This document shows, piece by piece, positions 7,059 to 14,284 of a stretch of 29,510 nucleotides of DNA (the stretch's first letter is position 1; each line of letters opens with the position of its first letter). Under the pieces are notes generated by a model. The model made no database searches, was not told where the DNA came from, and saw only the letters and a program-made list of their open reading frames with translations. The DNA comes from Oscillospiraceae bacterium (GTDB taxonomy: Bacteria > Bacillota_A > Clostridia > Oscillospirales > Oscillospiraceae): the NCBI GenBank assembly GCA_024690695.1, contig JAILOS010000039.1, positions 1 through 29,510 of the forward strand. The letters are read 5' to 3'. The position numbers and the translations under genes were made by a program.

Positions 7059-8336
7059 ATGAACCGTAAAGCACGCTCATTTCTGGAAAAACACGGCATG
7101 AACCCAGACCGGGTCGATCCGGAGGGAGAAGCGCGGAAAATATCACAGACTATGGAACGCGGCCTTCTCGGCCCCTGCGATTCCATGCCCATGATCCCGA
7201 CCTTTCTCCGTACGGACCGCGAGCTGCCGCACGGCTCCTGCGCCGTGGTGATCGACGCGGGGGGAACCAACTTCCGCGCGGGCCTCGTCCGTTTCCTTCC
7301 CGAGGGATACCGGCTCGAGCATCTGGTCAAGAAGCCGATGCCCGGGATTGCCGAGCCTGCGACCTGGGAGGAGTTCATCCGCTTTACGGCCGACGCCATC
7401 GAACCGTTTGTGAACGAAACGGACGAGATCGGCTTCTGCTTCTCCTATTCAGCGGTCATCACGCCCGAGATCGACGGGCGCGTGATACGGATCGACAAGG
7501 AGGTCGTCGTCACCGGCTCGGAAGGAAGGCTCGTCGGCCGCTCTCTGTGCGAGGAGCTCGCGCGCCGCGGGATCACCGGAAAGCACGTCGTCATCCTCAA
7601 CGACTCCGCTGCGGTGCTGCTCGGCGGTTTGTCCGGGCTCGACCGCTCCGCGGTCGGAGGTCTGATCGGCCAGGTCAGCGGAACGGGCAGCAACACCTGC
7701 TGCGTGCTGCCGATGCGCCGGGCGGCAAAGCTCGGACGCGACGAAGATACGCCGATCATCATCAATATGGAATCCGGCCTGTACGACGGGCTGCCGCGCG
7801 GAGACTTCGACTGCGCGCTGGATGCGGAGAGCCACAATCCCGGCCTCAAATTCTTTGAGAAAATGACCGCCGGCGTCTATCTCGGAGAGCTGGCTCGTCT
7901 GATGCTTGAAAAGGCTTACGAGGAGGGGCTGCTCTCGACGGAGACGATGGAGGGTGTTCGCCGCGCCGGCCATTTCGACGCGGCTCTGCTGGACGCCTGG
8001 GCTCTCGGCGAGCACGAGGAGGGAATCTGCTCCTGCGCCGAGGACGCCGCCTTTATCTCGGACATCGCCGGGGCCCTCTTTGAGCGCTCCGCTCGTTCGA
8101 TGTGCGCGATGCTCGCCGGCATTGCGCTGACGACGGGGGAGGGACGCGATCCGCTCCGCCCGGTCGTTGTCTGCGCGGAGGGCTCGCTGGTTCAGAAAGG
8201 CCGCGTCTATCGCCCGATTCTTGAAGAGCTTTTGAAGACCGAGGCTCTCGCTAAGCTGGGGCTTTCGATCGTTCTTCGCGTGGGAGAGGAAACGACGCTG
8301 CCGGGCGCCGCGGCCGCGGCTCTGCTGAACCGCTGA
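7059..8336 (+). CDS. Eukaryote-type hexokinase family protein
   Basis: The 425-residue protein matches the two-domain hexokinase family of eukaryotes rather than the ROK glucokinases usual in bacteria. Motifs in order are the phosphate-1 loop IDAGGTNFRAG (~residues 65-75), FCFSYSAVITPE aligned with the sugar-binding segment, the catalytic-base region ILNDSAAVLLGG (Asp in N-D-S), GQVSGTGSNTCCV (phosphate 2), INMESGLYDGLPRGDFD and NPGLKFFEKMTAGVYLGELAR. These correspond in order to yeast and human hexokinase landmarks. It would phosphorylate a hexose with ATP in the cytosol; the exact sugar is unknown. The start ATG has AAGGAGA upstream. The gene is monocistronic between a terminator and the nrdR promoter. 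Confidence 0.88.
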   Translation: MNRKARSFLEKHGMNPDRVDPEGEARKISQTMERGLLGPCDSMPMIPTFLRTDRELPHGSCAVVIDAGGTNFRAGLVRFLPEGYRLEHLVKKPMPGIAEPATWEEFIRFTADAIEPFVNETDEIGFCFSYSAVITPEIDGRVIRIDKEVVVTGSEGRLVGRSLCEELARRGITGKHVVILNDSAAVLLGGLSGLDRSAVGGLIGQVSGTGSNTCCVLPMRRAAKLGRDEDTPIIINMESGLYDGLPRGDFDCALDAESHNPGLKFFEKMTAGVYLGELARLMLEKAYEEGLLSTETMEGVRRAGHFDAALLDAWALGEHEEGICSCAEDAAFISDIAGALFERSARSMCAMLAGIALTTGEGRDPLRPVVVCAEGSLVQKGRVYRPILEELLKTEALAKLGLSIVLRVGEETTLPGAAAAALLNR

Positions 8337-8348
8337 TCCGCCGGGCGG

Positions 8349-8376
8349 GCGACAGCGCTGCTCTTTGTGATATAAT
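8349..8376 (+). promoter_or_regulatory. Extended -10 promoter of nrdR
   Basis: TGATATAAT (extended -10, hexamer 8371-8376) with a GCGACA -35-like box (8349-8354) at 16 bases. Confidence 0.65.
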
Positions 8377-8413
8377 CCGAAAGAAACCATAGAATAGTGG
8401 GAGAGATAGACCG

Positions 8414-8869
8414 ATGAAATGCCCTTTTTGCGGATACACCGAAAGTAAAGTGATCGACTCCAGACCGGCTGAGGAGGGCGCGACGATCCGCCGCCGCCGC
8501 GAGTGTCTGGCCTGTCAGAAACGCTTTACAACCTACGAAAACATTGAGCGCCTTCCTCTGGTCGTCGTCAAACGCGACGGAAGCCGCGAGACCTTCGACC
8601 GCAACAAGATCCTCAACGGCATGGTGCGCGCCTGCCAGAAGCGCCCGGTCACGCTGGGCCAGCTTGAGAGCATCGCCGACGAGATCGAGCAGGAGCTGCA
8701 GAGCCATCTGGAGCGTGAAATCAGCACCGTCGAGATCGGCGAGATGGTCATGAGCCGCATCCGCAGCGTGGACGAAGTGGCCTACGTGCGCTTTGCTTCG
8801 GTGTATCGCAGCTTCAAGGATATCAACACCTTCATGGAGGAGCTGACGAAGCTGCTCAGCGAACGCTGA
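8414..8869 (+). CDS. nrdR: Transcriptional repressor NrdR
   Basis: A 151-residue protein of standard NrdR length. It has an N-terminal zinc ribbon ([11 protein letters not shown], then [13 protein letters not shown]) and an ATP-cone domain from about residue 49 ([17 protein letters not shown]). NrdR binds ATP or dATP and represses ribonucleotide reductase genes through paired NrdR boxes. No nrd gene lies in this window, so its targets are elsewhere. The ATG at 8414 follows GGGAGAGA. The stop TGA (8867-8869) directly abuts the stop of the convergent DUF4363 gene, with no terminator in between. Confidence 0.97.
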   Translation: MKCPFCGYTESKVIDSRPAEEGATIRRRRECLACQKRFTTYENIERLPLVVVKRDGSRETFDRNKILNGMVRACQKRPVTLGQLESIADEIEQELQSHLEREISTVEIGEMVMSRIRSVDEVAYVRFASVYRSFKDINTFMEELTKLLSER

Positions 8870-9250
8870 TCAGAGCACGCTGCCGAAACGCACGTGCTCC
8901 ATCTCGTCGATGCAGCGCAAATGCGACGAGACTTTGTCGAAGGCGGAAGGACAGCCCTCGGCGTTCCGCTCGGCGAGCAAGCCTTTAAGCTCGCACAGCG
9001 CGTCGTCCACGGCGTCGATCTCCGGATGGCGGACGAAGATTTCCGTATAGGGCCTGGCCTCGTTCCACCTGCGCTCCGTTTTCTCCAGCTCGCGCTCGGC
9101 CGCGGCGAAATCTCCGGCGGCGACGCAGTCGAGAGAACGCATCAGACTCTCGTTCAGCTCGTCCGTCATCGTGTCGAGCGTCTTCAGATTCAGCAGCGAG
9201 CCGATCAAAAGCGCGCAGAGAAGCAGGGCGGCGCCGATCTCTTTCTTCAC
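8870..9250 (-). CDS. DUF4363 family protein
   Basis: The 126-residue protein starts at GTG 9248-9250, overlapping the TGA of the DUF421 gene (GTGA). It has an N-terminal hydrophobic segment (residues ~6-22), then a helical soluble region rich in Glu and Arg (LEKTERRWNEARPYTEIFVRH). This matches the DUF4363 family, which typically pairs with DUF421 membrane proteins in Clostridia; its function is unknown. The protein is probably anchored in the membrane with the helical part outside (inference). It shares an operon with DUF421. Confidence 0.85.
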   Translation of the reverse strand: MKKEIGAALLLCALLIGSLLNLKTLDTMTDELNESLMRSLDCVAAGDFAAAERELEKTERRWNEARPYTEIFVRHPEIDAVDDALCELKGLLAERNAEGCPSAFDKVSSHLRCIDEMEHVRFGSVL

Positions 9251-9927
9251 AGAGAGGCCTCCTTCTTCGCAAAATAGATCCTGCCGCCCTCGTCGGCGGT
9301 CAGAAGATACACGCTTTTCGCGTCCCGGGCGCCGTGTTCGCGCAGGCGTTTTTCAAGCCACTCTCGGTCGCGGCCCAGCGCGCGCAGCGATTCGTCCAGG
9401 ATCCGCCCGTCGCTGACCAGGATGACCGGACTTGCGCCGCCCTCGGCCTTCAGTCCCATCATCGCGGCGGTCGGCGGCAGCTCGGAGGGGTAGAGAAGCA
9501 CCGTGAGCCGTCCGTCCGTTTCAAGGATCGCCTCGTCGACCTTGCTGACGTCCGAAACGCCCTGCGAGCGAAGCTCCTGCAAGAGCTCGTCGAGCGTGAA
9601 ACGGTTTTTGCGCATTTCCGTCTGGTCGATCACGCCCTTGCGGATCAGGCGGCTGGGCCGCCCGAACAGCAGCGTCCGCAGCTTGATGCTCTTGAGGCTC
9701 AAGCCGGATATCAGCACCTCGCAGCAGAACAGCGTGACGATCGGCACAAGTCCGTTGAGCATCGGGATGCCGATATCCTGCAGCGGATGCGCGGCAAGAT
9801 CGGCGATCAGCGCCGCGACGACAAATTCGGACAGCTCCATTTCGCCGAGCTGCCGTTTTCCCAGCAGCCGCATGGTCGCCAACAGCGCAAAATAGATTAT
9901 CAGCGTGCGGAGGAATACGATCGCCAT
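9247..9927 (-). CDS. DUF421 (YetF-like) membrane protein
   Basis: A 226-residue protein with ATG 9925-9927 and AGAGGTGA upstream. The open frame continues far upstream without any recognisable domain, so the short form is chosen. About three membrane helices occupy residues ~1-75 (LIIYFALLATMRLLGKRQLGEM is diagnostic of DUF421). A YetF-type soluble domain follows (LIRKGVIDQTEMRKNRFTLD, LDELLQELRSQGV, ILETDGRLTVLLYPSE). DUF421 proteins are spore- or membrane-associated in Bacilli and Clostridia, but the biochemical role is not settled. The gene is divergent from the NagB-like gene, with only 64 bases between them. Confidence 0.9.
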   Translation of the reverse strand: MAIVFLRTLIIYFALLATMRLLGKRQLGEMELSEFVVAALIADLAAHPLQDIGIPMLNGLVPIVTLFCCEVLISGLSLKSIKLRTLLFGRPSRLIRKGVIDQTEMRKNRFTLDELLQELRSQGVSDVSKVDEAILETDGRLTVLLYPSELPPTAAMMGLKAEGGASPVILVSDGRILDESLRALGRDREWLEKRLREHGARDAKSVYLLTADEGGRIYFAKKEASL

Positions 9928-9991
9928 ACGAATCACCTCTCCGCTATTTTGCCCGGATTCCCGGCGCAGATTCCCGAAAGGACGAAGTACC

Positions 9992-10696
9992 ATGAAAACG
10001 CGCGTTGCCGAACGCGATGAACTGCTCGGCCTTGCGGCGGAGCAGCTTTGTGCGGCGTTCAGCCGTAAACCGGACGCGTCAGCCGCACTTTCGGCGCATC
10101 CCGACTGCCTGGCGTTATACGAGAGGTTTTCCGAAGAAGCCCGGCAGAAAGAGCTTGACTTGTCAAGGGCCCGCTTCTTTCTTGCGGCAGAATTTGAAGG
10201 GCTTCCGCCGGACGATCCGCATAGCTGCCGAGAACGGCTTTCTTCGGCTTTTTTTGATCCGTGCGGCATTCGCCGGGAGCAAGTCTTCTTCCTTTCGGCG
10301 GACAATGCCGATCGCTGCGATGCTGCGCTGGATGCCGTCGGCAGACTCGATCTTGCGGTTCTCGGCGTTGGCGAGCGCGGCAGGATCGGCTTTAACGAGC
10401 CGGGCACGCCCTTTCTCTCCCGCACGCATCGGCAGAAGCTCACAAAAGCGACGAAGCGTGAGCTGGCTGAAGCCTTCGGCAGCGAGGAGCTTGTGCCCGA
10501 TTTTGGCTGGACGCTCGGCGTCAAAACCCTGACCGAGGCAAGAGAGATCCTTGTTATCGCGCTCGGCGAGAATCGTGCAGACCCTGTTTTTCGCATGCTC
10601 TATGCGAGAGATGACAGCTATGTACCGGCGGCTTTTTTGCAGCTTCCGGCGGATGTCGCCGTATATCTGGATACGGAAGCGGCGAATAAACTATAA
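9992..10696 (+). CDS. NagB-like (glucosamine-6-phosphate deaminase family) protein lacking catalytic residues
   Basis: The 234-residue protein starts at ATG 9992 behind GAAAGGACG. It follows the NagB fold order: GLPPDDPHS (~70-78), FFDPCGIRREQVFFL (~87-101), GVGERGRIGFNEPG (~125-138), TLGVKTLTEAREILVIALGENRA. Against E. coli NagB by eye, the P-T-G-G-T-P phosphate loop is replaced (ALSAHPDC). The general base Asp72 is Ala66, Asp141 is Arg129 and His143 is Arg131; Glu148 is kept as Glu136. It therefore looks like a pseudoenzyme or an enzyme of changed chemistry, not a normal deaminase. It sits 13 bases upstream of glmM and is probably co-transcribed, suggesting a role in amino-sugar supply (inference). 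Confidence 0.75.
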   Translation: MKTRVAERDELLGLAAEQLCAAFSRKPDASAALSAHPDCLALYERFSEEARQKELDLSRARFFLAAEFEGLPPDDPHSCRERLSSAFFDPCGIRREQVFFLSADNADRCDAALDAVGRLDLAVLGVGERGRIGFNEPGTPFLSRTHRQKLTKATKRELAEAFGSEELVPDFGWTLGVKTLTEAREILVIALGENRADPVFRMLYARDDSYVPAAFLQLPADVAVYLDTEAANKL

Positions 10697-10709
10697 AGGA
10701 GGAACCAAT

Positions 10710-12059
10710 ATGGGGAAATATTTCGGAACGGACGGATTTCGCGGAGAGGCCGGCAAAACGCTGACGGTCGAGCACGCGTTTCGGATCGGGCGCTATCTCG
10801 GCTGGTATTTCGGCCGCGATCACAAGGCGAAGGCCGTGATCGGCAAGGATACGCGCCGCTCCAGCTATATGTTTGAATCGGCGCTCTGCGCGGGGCTTAC
10901 CTCCTCCGGAGCCGACGCCTATCTGCTTCACGTCACCAGCACGCCGAGCGTCTCGTTTATCACCAGGGCGGACGATTTCGACTGCGGCATCATGATCTCC
11001 GCCAGTCACAATCCCTATTATGACAACGGGATCAAGCTGCTCAACGCGGACGGAGAGAAGATGGAGGAAAGCCTGCTGGAGCAGATCGAGGCCTATCTGG
11101 ACAGCCGTGAGGAGCTGCCTTACGCTACTGGCGAGGCTATCGGCTGCACGGTCGACTACGCCGCGGGACGCAACCGCTATATCGGTTATCTGATTTCGCT
11201 GGCGACGCGCTCGTACAAGGGCTGCAAGGTCGGTCTCGACTGCGCAAACGGCAGCACCTGGATGATGGCCAAGAGCGTGTTCGACGCGCTCGGGGCCGAC
11301 ACCTATGTGATCGGCAACCGCCCGGACGGCCTGAACATCAATGTCGACTGCGGCTCCACGCATATCGAGCGCCTGCGCCGTTACGTTCTGGAAAACGGCC
11401 TCGACGTCGGCTTCGCCTTTGACGGCGACGCGGACCGCTGCCTGGCCGTCGACGAGAAAGGACAGATCGTCACCGGCGACCATATCATGTACGTCTGCGC
11501 CAAATATATGAAGGAAAACGGCACCTTCGGCTCGTCTCACGTCGTCACGACGGTCATGAGCAATCTCGGTCTGTATAAAGCGCTTGACACGCTCGGCATC
11601 GGGTATGAGAAGACTCCGGTAGGCGACAAGTACGTGGCGGAGAACATGCGGAAAAACGGCTACCTGCTTGGCGGCGAGCAGTCAGGGCACATTATTTTCA
11701 GCCGCTATGCGACGACGGGCGACGGCCTGCTGACGGCTATCAAGCTGATGGAGGCCATGCTGGAGTCCAAACAGAGCCTGTCCGAGCTGACTGAAGGGAT
11801 GAAGTTCTATCCGCAGCTGCTGAAAAACGTCGTCGTTACCGACAAGGACGAGACGCTTGCCTGCAGCGAGGTACAGGCCGCCGTGAAGAAGGCCGAGGAG
11901 GAGCTCGGAGCCAACGGGCGCGTGCTGCTTCGCAAGAGCGGGACGGAGCCTCTGCTGCGCGTGATGGCCGAGGCCGACACGACGGAGCTCTGCGAGGAAA
12001 AGGTGGACGCCATCATCGACGCGATGCGTCAGGCGGGAAAGCTGATTCGGGTGAAATAA
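10710..12059 (+). CDS. glmM: Phosphoglucosamine mutase
   Basis: A 449-residue protein of normal GlmM length, converting glucosamine-6-phosphate to glucosamine-1-phosphate for cell-wall precursor synthesis. Landmarks are the start MGKYFGTDGFRGEAG, the active-site phosphoserine loop MISASHNPYYDNG (Ser99), the metal site FDGDADRC, the sugar-specificity segment GGEQSGHI and the C-terminal phosphate-binding RKSGTEPLLRVM. AAAGGAGG precedes the ATG. One base separates its stop from the ATG of the next gene, a beta-helix protein resembling the acetyltransferase half of GlmU, so product and next step are encoded together. Confidence 0.97.
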   Translation: MGKYFGTDGFRGEAGKTLTVEHAFRIGRYLGWYFGRDHKAKAVIGKDTRRSSYMFESALCAGLTSSGADAYLLHVTSTPSVSFITRADDFDCGIMISASHNPYYDNGIKLLNADGEKMEESLLEQIEAYLDSREELPYATGEAIGCTVDYAAGRNRYIGYLISLATRSYKGCKVGLDCANGSTWMMAKSVFDALGADTYVIGNRPDGLNINVDCGSTHIERLRRYVLENGLDVGFAFDGDADRCLAVDEKGQIVTGDHIMYVCAKYMKENGTFGSSHVVTTVMSNLGLYKALDTLGIGYEKTPVGDKYVAENMRKNGYLLGGEQSGHIIFSRYATTGDGLLTAIKLMEAMLESKQSLSELTEGMKFYPQLLKNVVVTDKDETLACSEVQAAVKKAEEELGANGRVLLRKSGTEPLLRVMAEADTTELCEEKVDAIIDAMRQAGKLIRVK

Positions 12060-12060
12060 A

Positions 12061-12720
12061 ATGACGACGATCAAGGAACTGTTTGATCTGGAAAAGACGA
12101 TTGCGGCCGGCCTTTTCGAGGGCAAAACCTATCCCTGGGAGGCCCTCGCCGAAATCAGCGACTATATTCTCCGCCTCGGCGAAACGCTGAGCCCGGAGGA
12201 ATTTGATCATCCGGCGGAAGGCGTCTGGATCGCGAAGGACGTAAAAGTTTTTCCGTCCGCCTATATCGGCGCCCCCTGCATCATCGACCACGGGGCCGAG
12301 GTGCGTCACTGCGCCTTTATCCGCGGCAGCGCCGTCGTCGGCAAGGGCGCCGTCGTCGGCAACTCTACAGAGCTGAAAAACGTGGTGCTTTTCGACAAGG
12401 TGCAGGTGCCACACTACAATTACGTGGGCGATTCGATCCTGGGATACCGGGCTCACATGGGGGCCGGGTCCATTACGAGCAACGTCAAGAGCGACAAGAG
12501 CCTCGTCGTGATCAAGGAGCCCGGCCATCCCGTCGAAACCGGCCGCAAGAAGGTTGGCGCGATGCTGGGCGATCGGGTCGAAGTGGGCTGCAACAGCGTG
12601 CTCAACCCCGGAACGGTCGTCGGACGCGATACGCAGATCTACCCGGTCTCCTGCGTGCGCGGCGTGATCCCGGAAAACAGCATTTACAAAGACGCGGAGC
12701 ATATCGTTCGGAAAGACTGA
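12061..12720 (+). CDS. Stand-alone left-handed beta-helix (GlmU C-terminal-like) protein
   Basis: The 219-residue protein carries hexapeptide repeats from about residue 57 (VWIAKDVKVFPSAYIGAPCIID, GAEVRHCAFIRGSAVVGKGAVV) and the segment HYNYVGDSILGYRAHMGAGS, which matches the GlmU acetyltransferase active-site region. It lacks the N-terminal pyrophosphorylase domain of GlmU; instead it has about 55 residues with FEGKTYPWEALAEI. Homologues are often labelled UDP-N-acetylglucosamine pyrophosphorylase, which the domain content does not justify. The likely role is acetyl or nucleotide-sugar chemistry next to GlmM (inference). Translation is probably coupled to glmM, since there is a single base between them and no strong ribosome site of its own. 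Confidence 0.85.
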   Translation: MTTIKELFDLEKTIAAGLFEGKTYPWEALAEISDYILRLGETLSPEEFDHPAEGVWIAKDVKVFPSAYIGAPCIIDHGAEVRHCAFIRGSAVVGKGAVVGNSTELKNVVLFDKVQVPHYNYVGDSILGYRAHMGAGSITSNVKSDKSLVVIKEPGHPVETGRKKVGAMLGDRVEVGCNSVLNPGTVVGRDTQIYPVSCVRGVIPENSIYKDAEHIVRKD

Positions 12721-12734
12721 CGGCAGAGACGAAA

Positions 12735-12790
12735 AATGCCGGCAGCTGACCGCCGGGGAGGCGGGCGGCTGCCGGCATTCGCCTTTTTTC
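12735..12790. terminator. Bidirectional terminator after the glmM operon
   Basis: A 12-base perfect stem AATGCCGGCAGC (12735-12746) / GCTGCCGGCATT (12768-12779) with a GC-rich internal loop, followed by a T run on the plus side and an A run on the other side for the convergent gene. Confidence 0.8.
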
Positions 12791-12792
12791 GG

Positions 12793-13584
12793 TCACACGA
12801 GATTTTTGTACTCCGCGCGGTCTTCGACGCTGTCGGGCGGGAAGAACTCTTCCGAAGGGAAGGGGATCCGTCCGAAAAGCGCGCAGGGGTCGTCTTCGCT
12901 GCTGCCGGGGCATTCCTTGTCCGGCATCAGATATTCGTAGGCGGGGATCGTCAGCTGCGTATCGCGCTCCATACGAACGATGCTGAACTGGCCGAGCGTC
13001 GTATACCAGCGGCGCGGCGTATCGGTCAGCACCAGCGGTTCGTCGAAGGCGTCGAGAATGAATTCCGGGATGTCCCGCAGCTCCGGCTCGCCGGGAACGG
13101 GCTCGGCGGCGTCCTTCAGGCTCATCTGCAGCGCGATCGGATTGACGGCATCCACGACGGCGCGCGGCAGCTCCGAATTAGCCACGGAAGGGGAAAGGTC
13201 GTCGGAAGAGAAGCTCTTGACGCTTGCGACGCTGCCGAAAAGCATCACGCGCTTGTCGAAAACGGCGAGACCGGTAACGGTCTGGCCTGCGGGAAAGCTC
13301 TCGCCGCTGACGCGGTAGAAATACGTGCAGTCCACGGTATAGTAGCCGCGGTTGAAGGATATGGACGAAACGCTCACGTCCACGTACAGCAGATCGGCGC
13401 CGCGCGGACGGACGCTCAGCGCGTTTTCCAGGGCCGTCTGCGAGCTGACCGTCGGATACACGCGCAGCTCATCCACGCAGTCCTTGTCGAGACAGCTGTC
13501 GAAGATCTTGCGCGTATCGACGCCCACGGCCTGCTGAATTCGGCGGGCCGACTCGGCCGGCGCCGGAACGGGTTTTTCAGGCAT
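12793..13584 (-). CDS. Uncharacterised protein with CxxxxC motif
   Basis: A 263-residue protein starting at ATG 13582-13584 with a strong AAGGAGGA seven bases upstream, so it is almost certainly translated. It has no signal peptide and no membrane helix. A Pro-rich start (MPEKPVPAPAE) is followed by DTRKIFDSCLDKDCVDELRV with Cys31 and Cys36. A beta-rich centre (LLYVDVSVSSISFNRGYYTV, CTYFYRV) follows, and the C-terminus carries Cys residues and many acidic and proline residues (PDKECPGSSEDDPC). The CLDKDC motif and beta-rich body recall uncharacterised Clostridia proteins, some of which are suspected of spore or envelope roles. I cannot name a family. It is a single gene divergent from the DUF4364 operon. 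Confidence 0.75.
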   Translation of the reverse strand: MPEKPVPAPAESARRIQQAVGVDTRKIFDSCLDKDCVDELRVYPTVSSQTALENALSVRPRGADLLYVDVSVSSISFNRGYYTVDCTYFYRVSGESFPAGQTVTGLAVFDKRVMLFGSVASVKSFSSDDLSPSVANSELPRAVVDAVNPIALQMSLKDAAEPVPGEPELRDIPEFILDAFDEPLVLTDTPRRWYTTLGQFSIVRMERDTQLTIPAYEYLMPDKECPGSSEDDPCALFGRIPFPSEEFFPPDSVEDRAEYKNLV

Positions 13585-13651
13585 ACGGAGTCCTCCTTGA
13601 TTGAACTTCGGTACAGTCTATGAACCGCGGGGGCGGACTGTGAATTTATCC

Positions 13652-13679
13652 TTGCAAATTCGGCGGCCGGAAGTATAAT
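13652..13679 (+). promoter_or_regulatory. Promoter of the DUF4364-tldD-tldE-WG operon
   Basis: TTGCAA (13652-13657), 16-base spacer, TATAAT (13674-13679), 34 bases before the DUF4364 start. A good AAGGAGG precedes the ATG. Confidence 0.75.
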
Positions 13680-13712
13680 AAGATCAGATCGGATCCGGAA
13701 GGAGGCGCGACT

Positions 13713-14240
13713 ATGGATCGTTTGGGATTTATTCACGAGAAGCTGGATATCAAGCTGCTGATCCTTTTCGTACTGAACCGTCTGCCGGGATCGGTGGACG
13801 GCGAAACGCTGCGGGAGCTCGTGATGTGCGACGGAGGAATCATCTACTTTGATTATATTGACTGTCTGAGCGAGCTGGTTACGGGAGGCAACGTCGCCGA
13901 AAAGGACAACGGCTACGCCATCACGGAAAAGGGCGCGCGCAACATCGTCACCGTAGAGAACAGTCTGCCGTATTCCGTTCGCACAAAGGCCGAAAAGCTC
14001 CTCAAGCCGCTGCGGGACAAGATGATGCGGGAAGCGAGCATCGTCGCCACGTACACCTCGAAAAACGGCGTATATACCGTTTTCCTCAGCATGAGCGACG
14101 GAAAAGGCGAGCTGATCCGGCTGAATCTCGTCTGCGGAGGGGAAGAGCAGGCGAAAAAGATCCAGGCAAATTTCCGACGCGGCGCGGAAGACTACTATCA
14201 GCAGATCGTCGCGCTGCTGTGCGGCGATACAACAGACTGA
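13713..14240 (+). CDS. DUF4364 family protein
   Basis: The 175-residue protein matches the clostridial DUF4364 family. An N-terminal winged-helix-like part (DIKLLILFVLNRLPGSVDGE, then YFDYIDCLSELVTGGNV and YAITEKGARNI) is followed by a beta-rich C-terminal half (ASIVATYTSKNGVYTVFLSM). This arrangement suggests a DNA-binding regulator, but no target is known. It is the first gene after the operon promoter and lies 44 bases upstream of tldD, so control of the following genes or of itself is possible (inference). Confidence 0.88.
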   Translation: MDRLGFIHEKLDIKLLILFVLNRLPGSVDGETLRELVMCDGGIIYFDYIDCLSELVTGGNVAEKDNGYAITEKGARNIVTVENSLPYSVRTKAEKLLKPLRDKMMREASIVATYTSKNGVYTVFLSMSDGKGELIRLNLVCGGEEQAKKIQANFRRGAEDYYQQIVALLCGDTTD

Positions 14241-14284
14241 GCGCAGCGCCGCAACAGGCGGCGATACGATAAAGGAGGGCGTCA

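Noticed and set aside
9928..10596. Upstream extension of the DUF421 frame to 449 codons
   Set aside because: The extension is antisense to the NagB-like gene and has no domain signal; ATG 9925-9927 has AGAGGTGA and starts exactly at the DUF421 membrane part.
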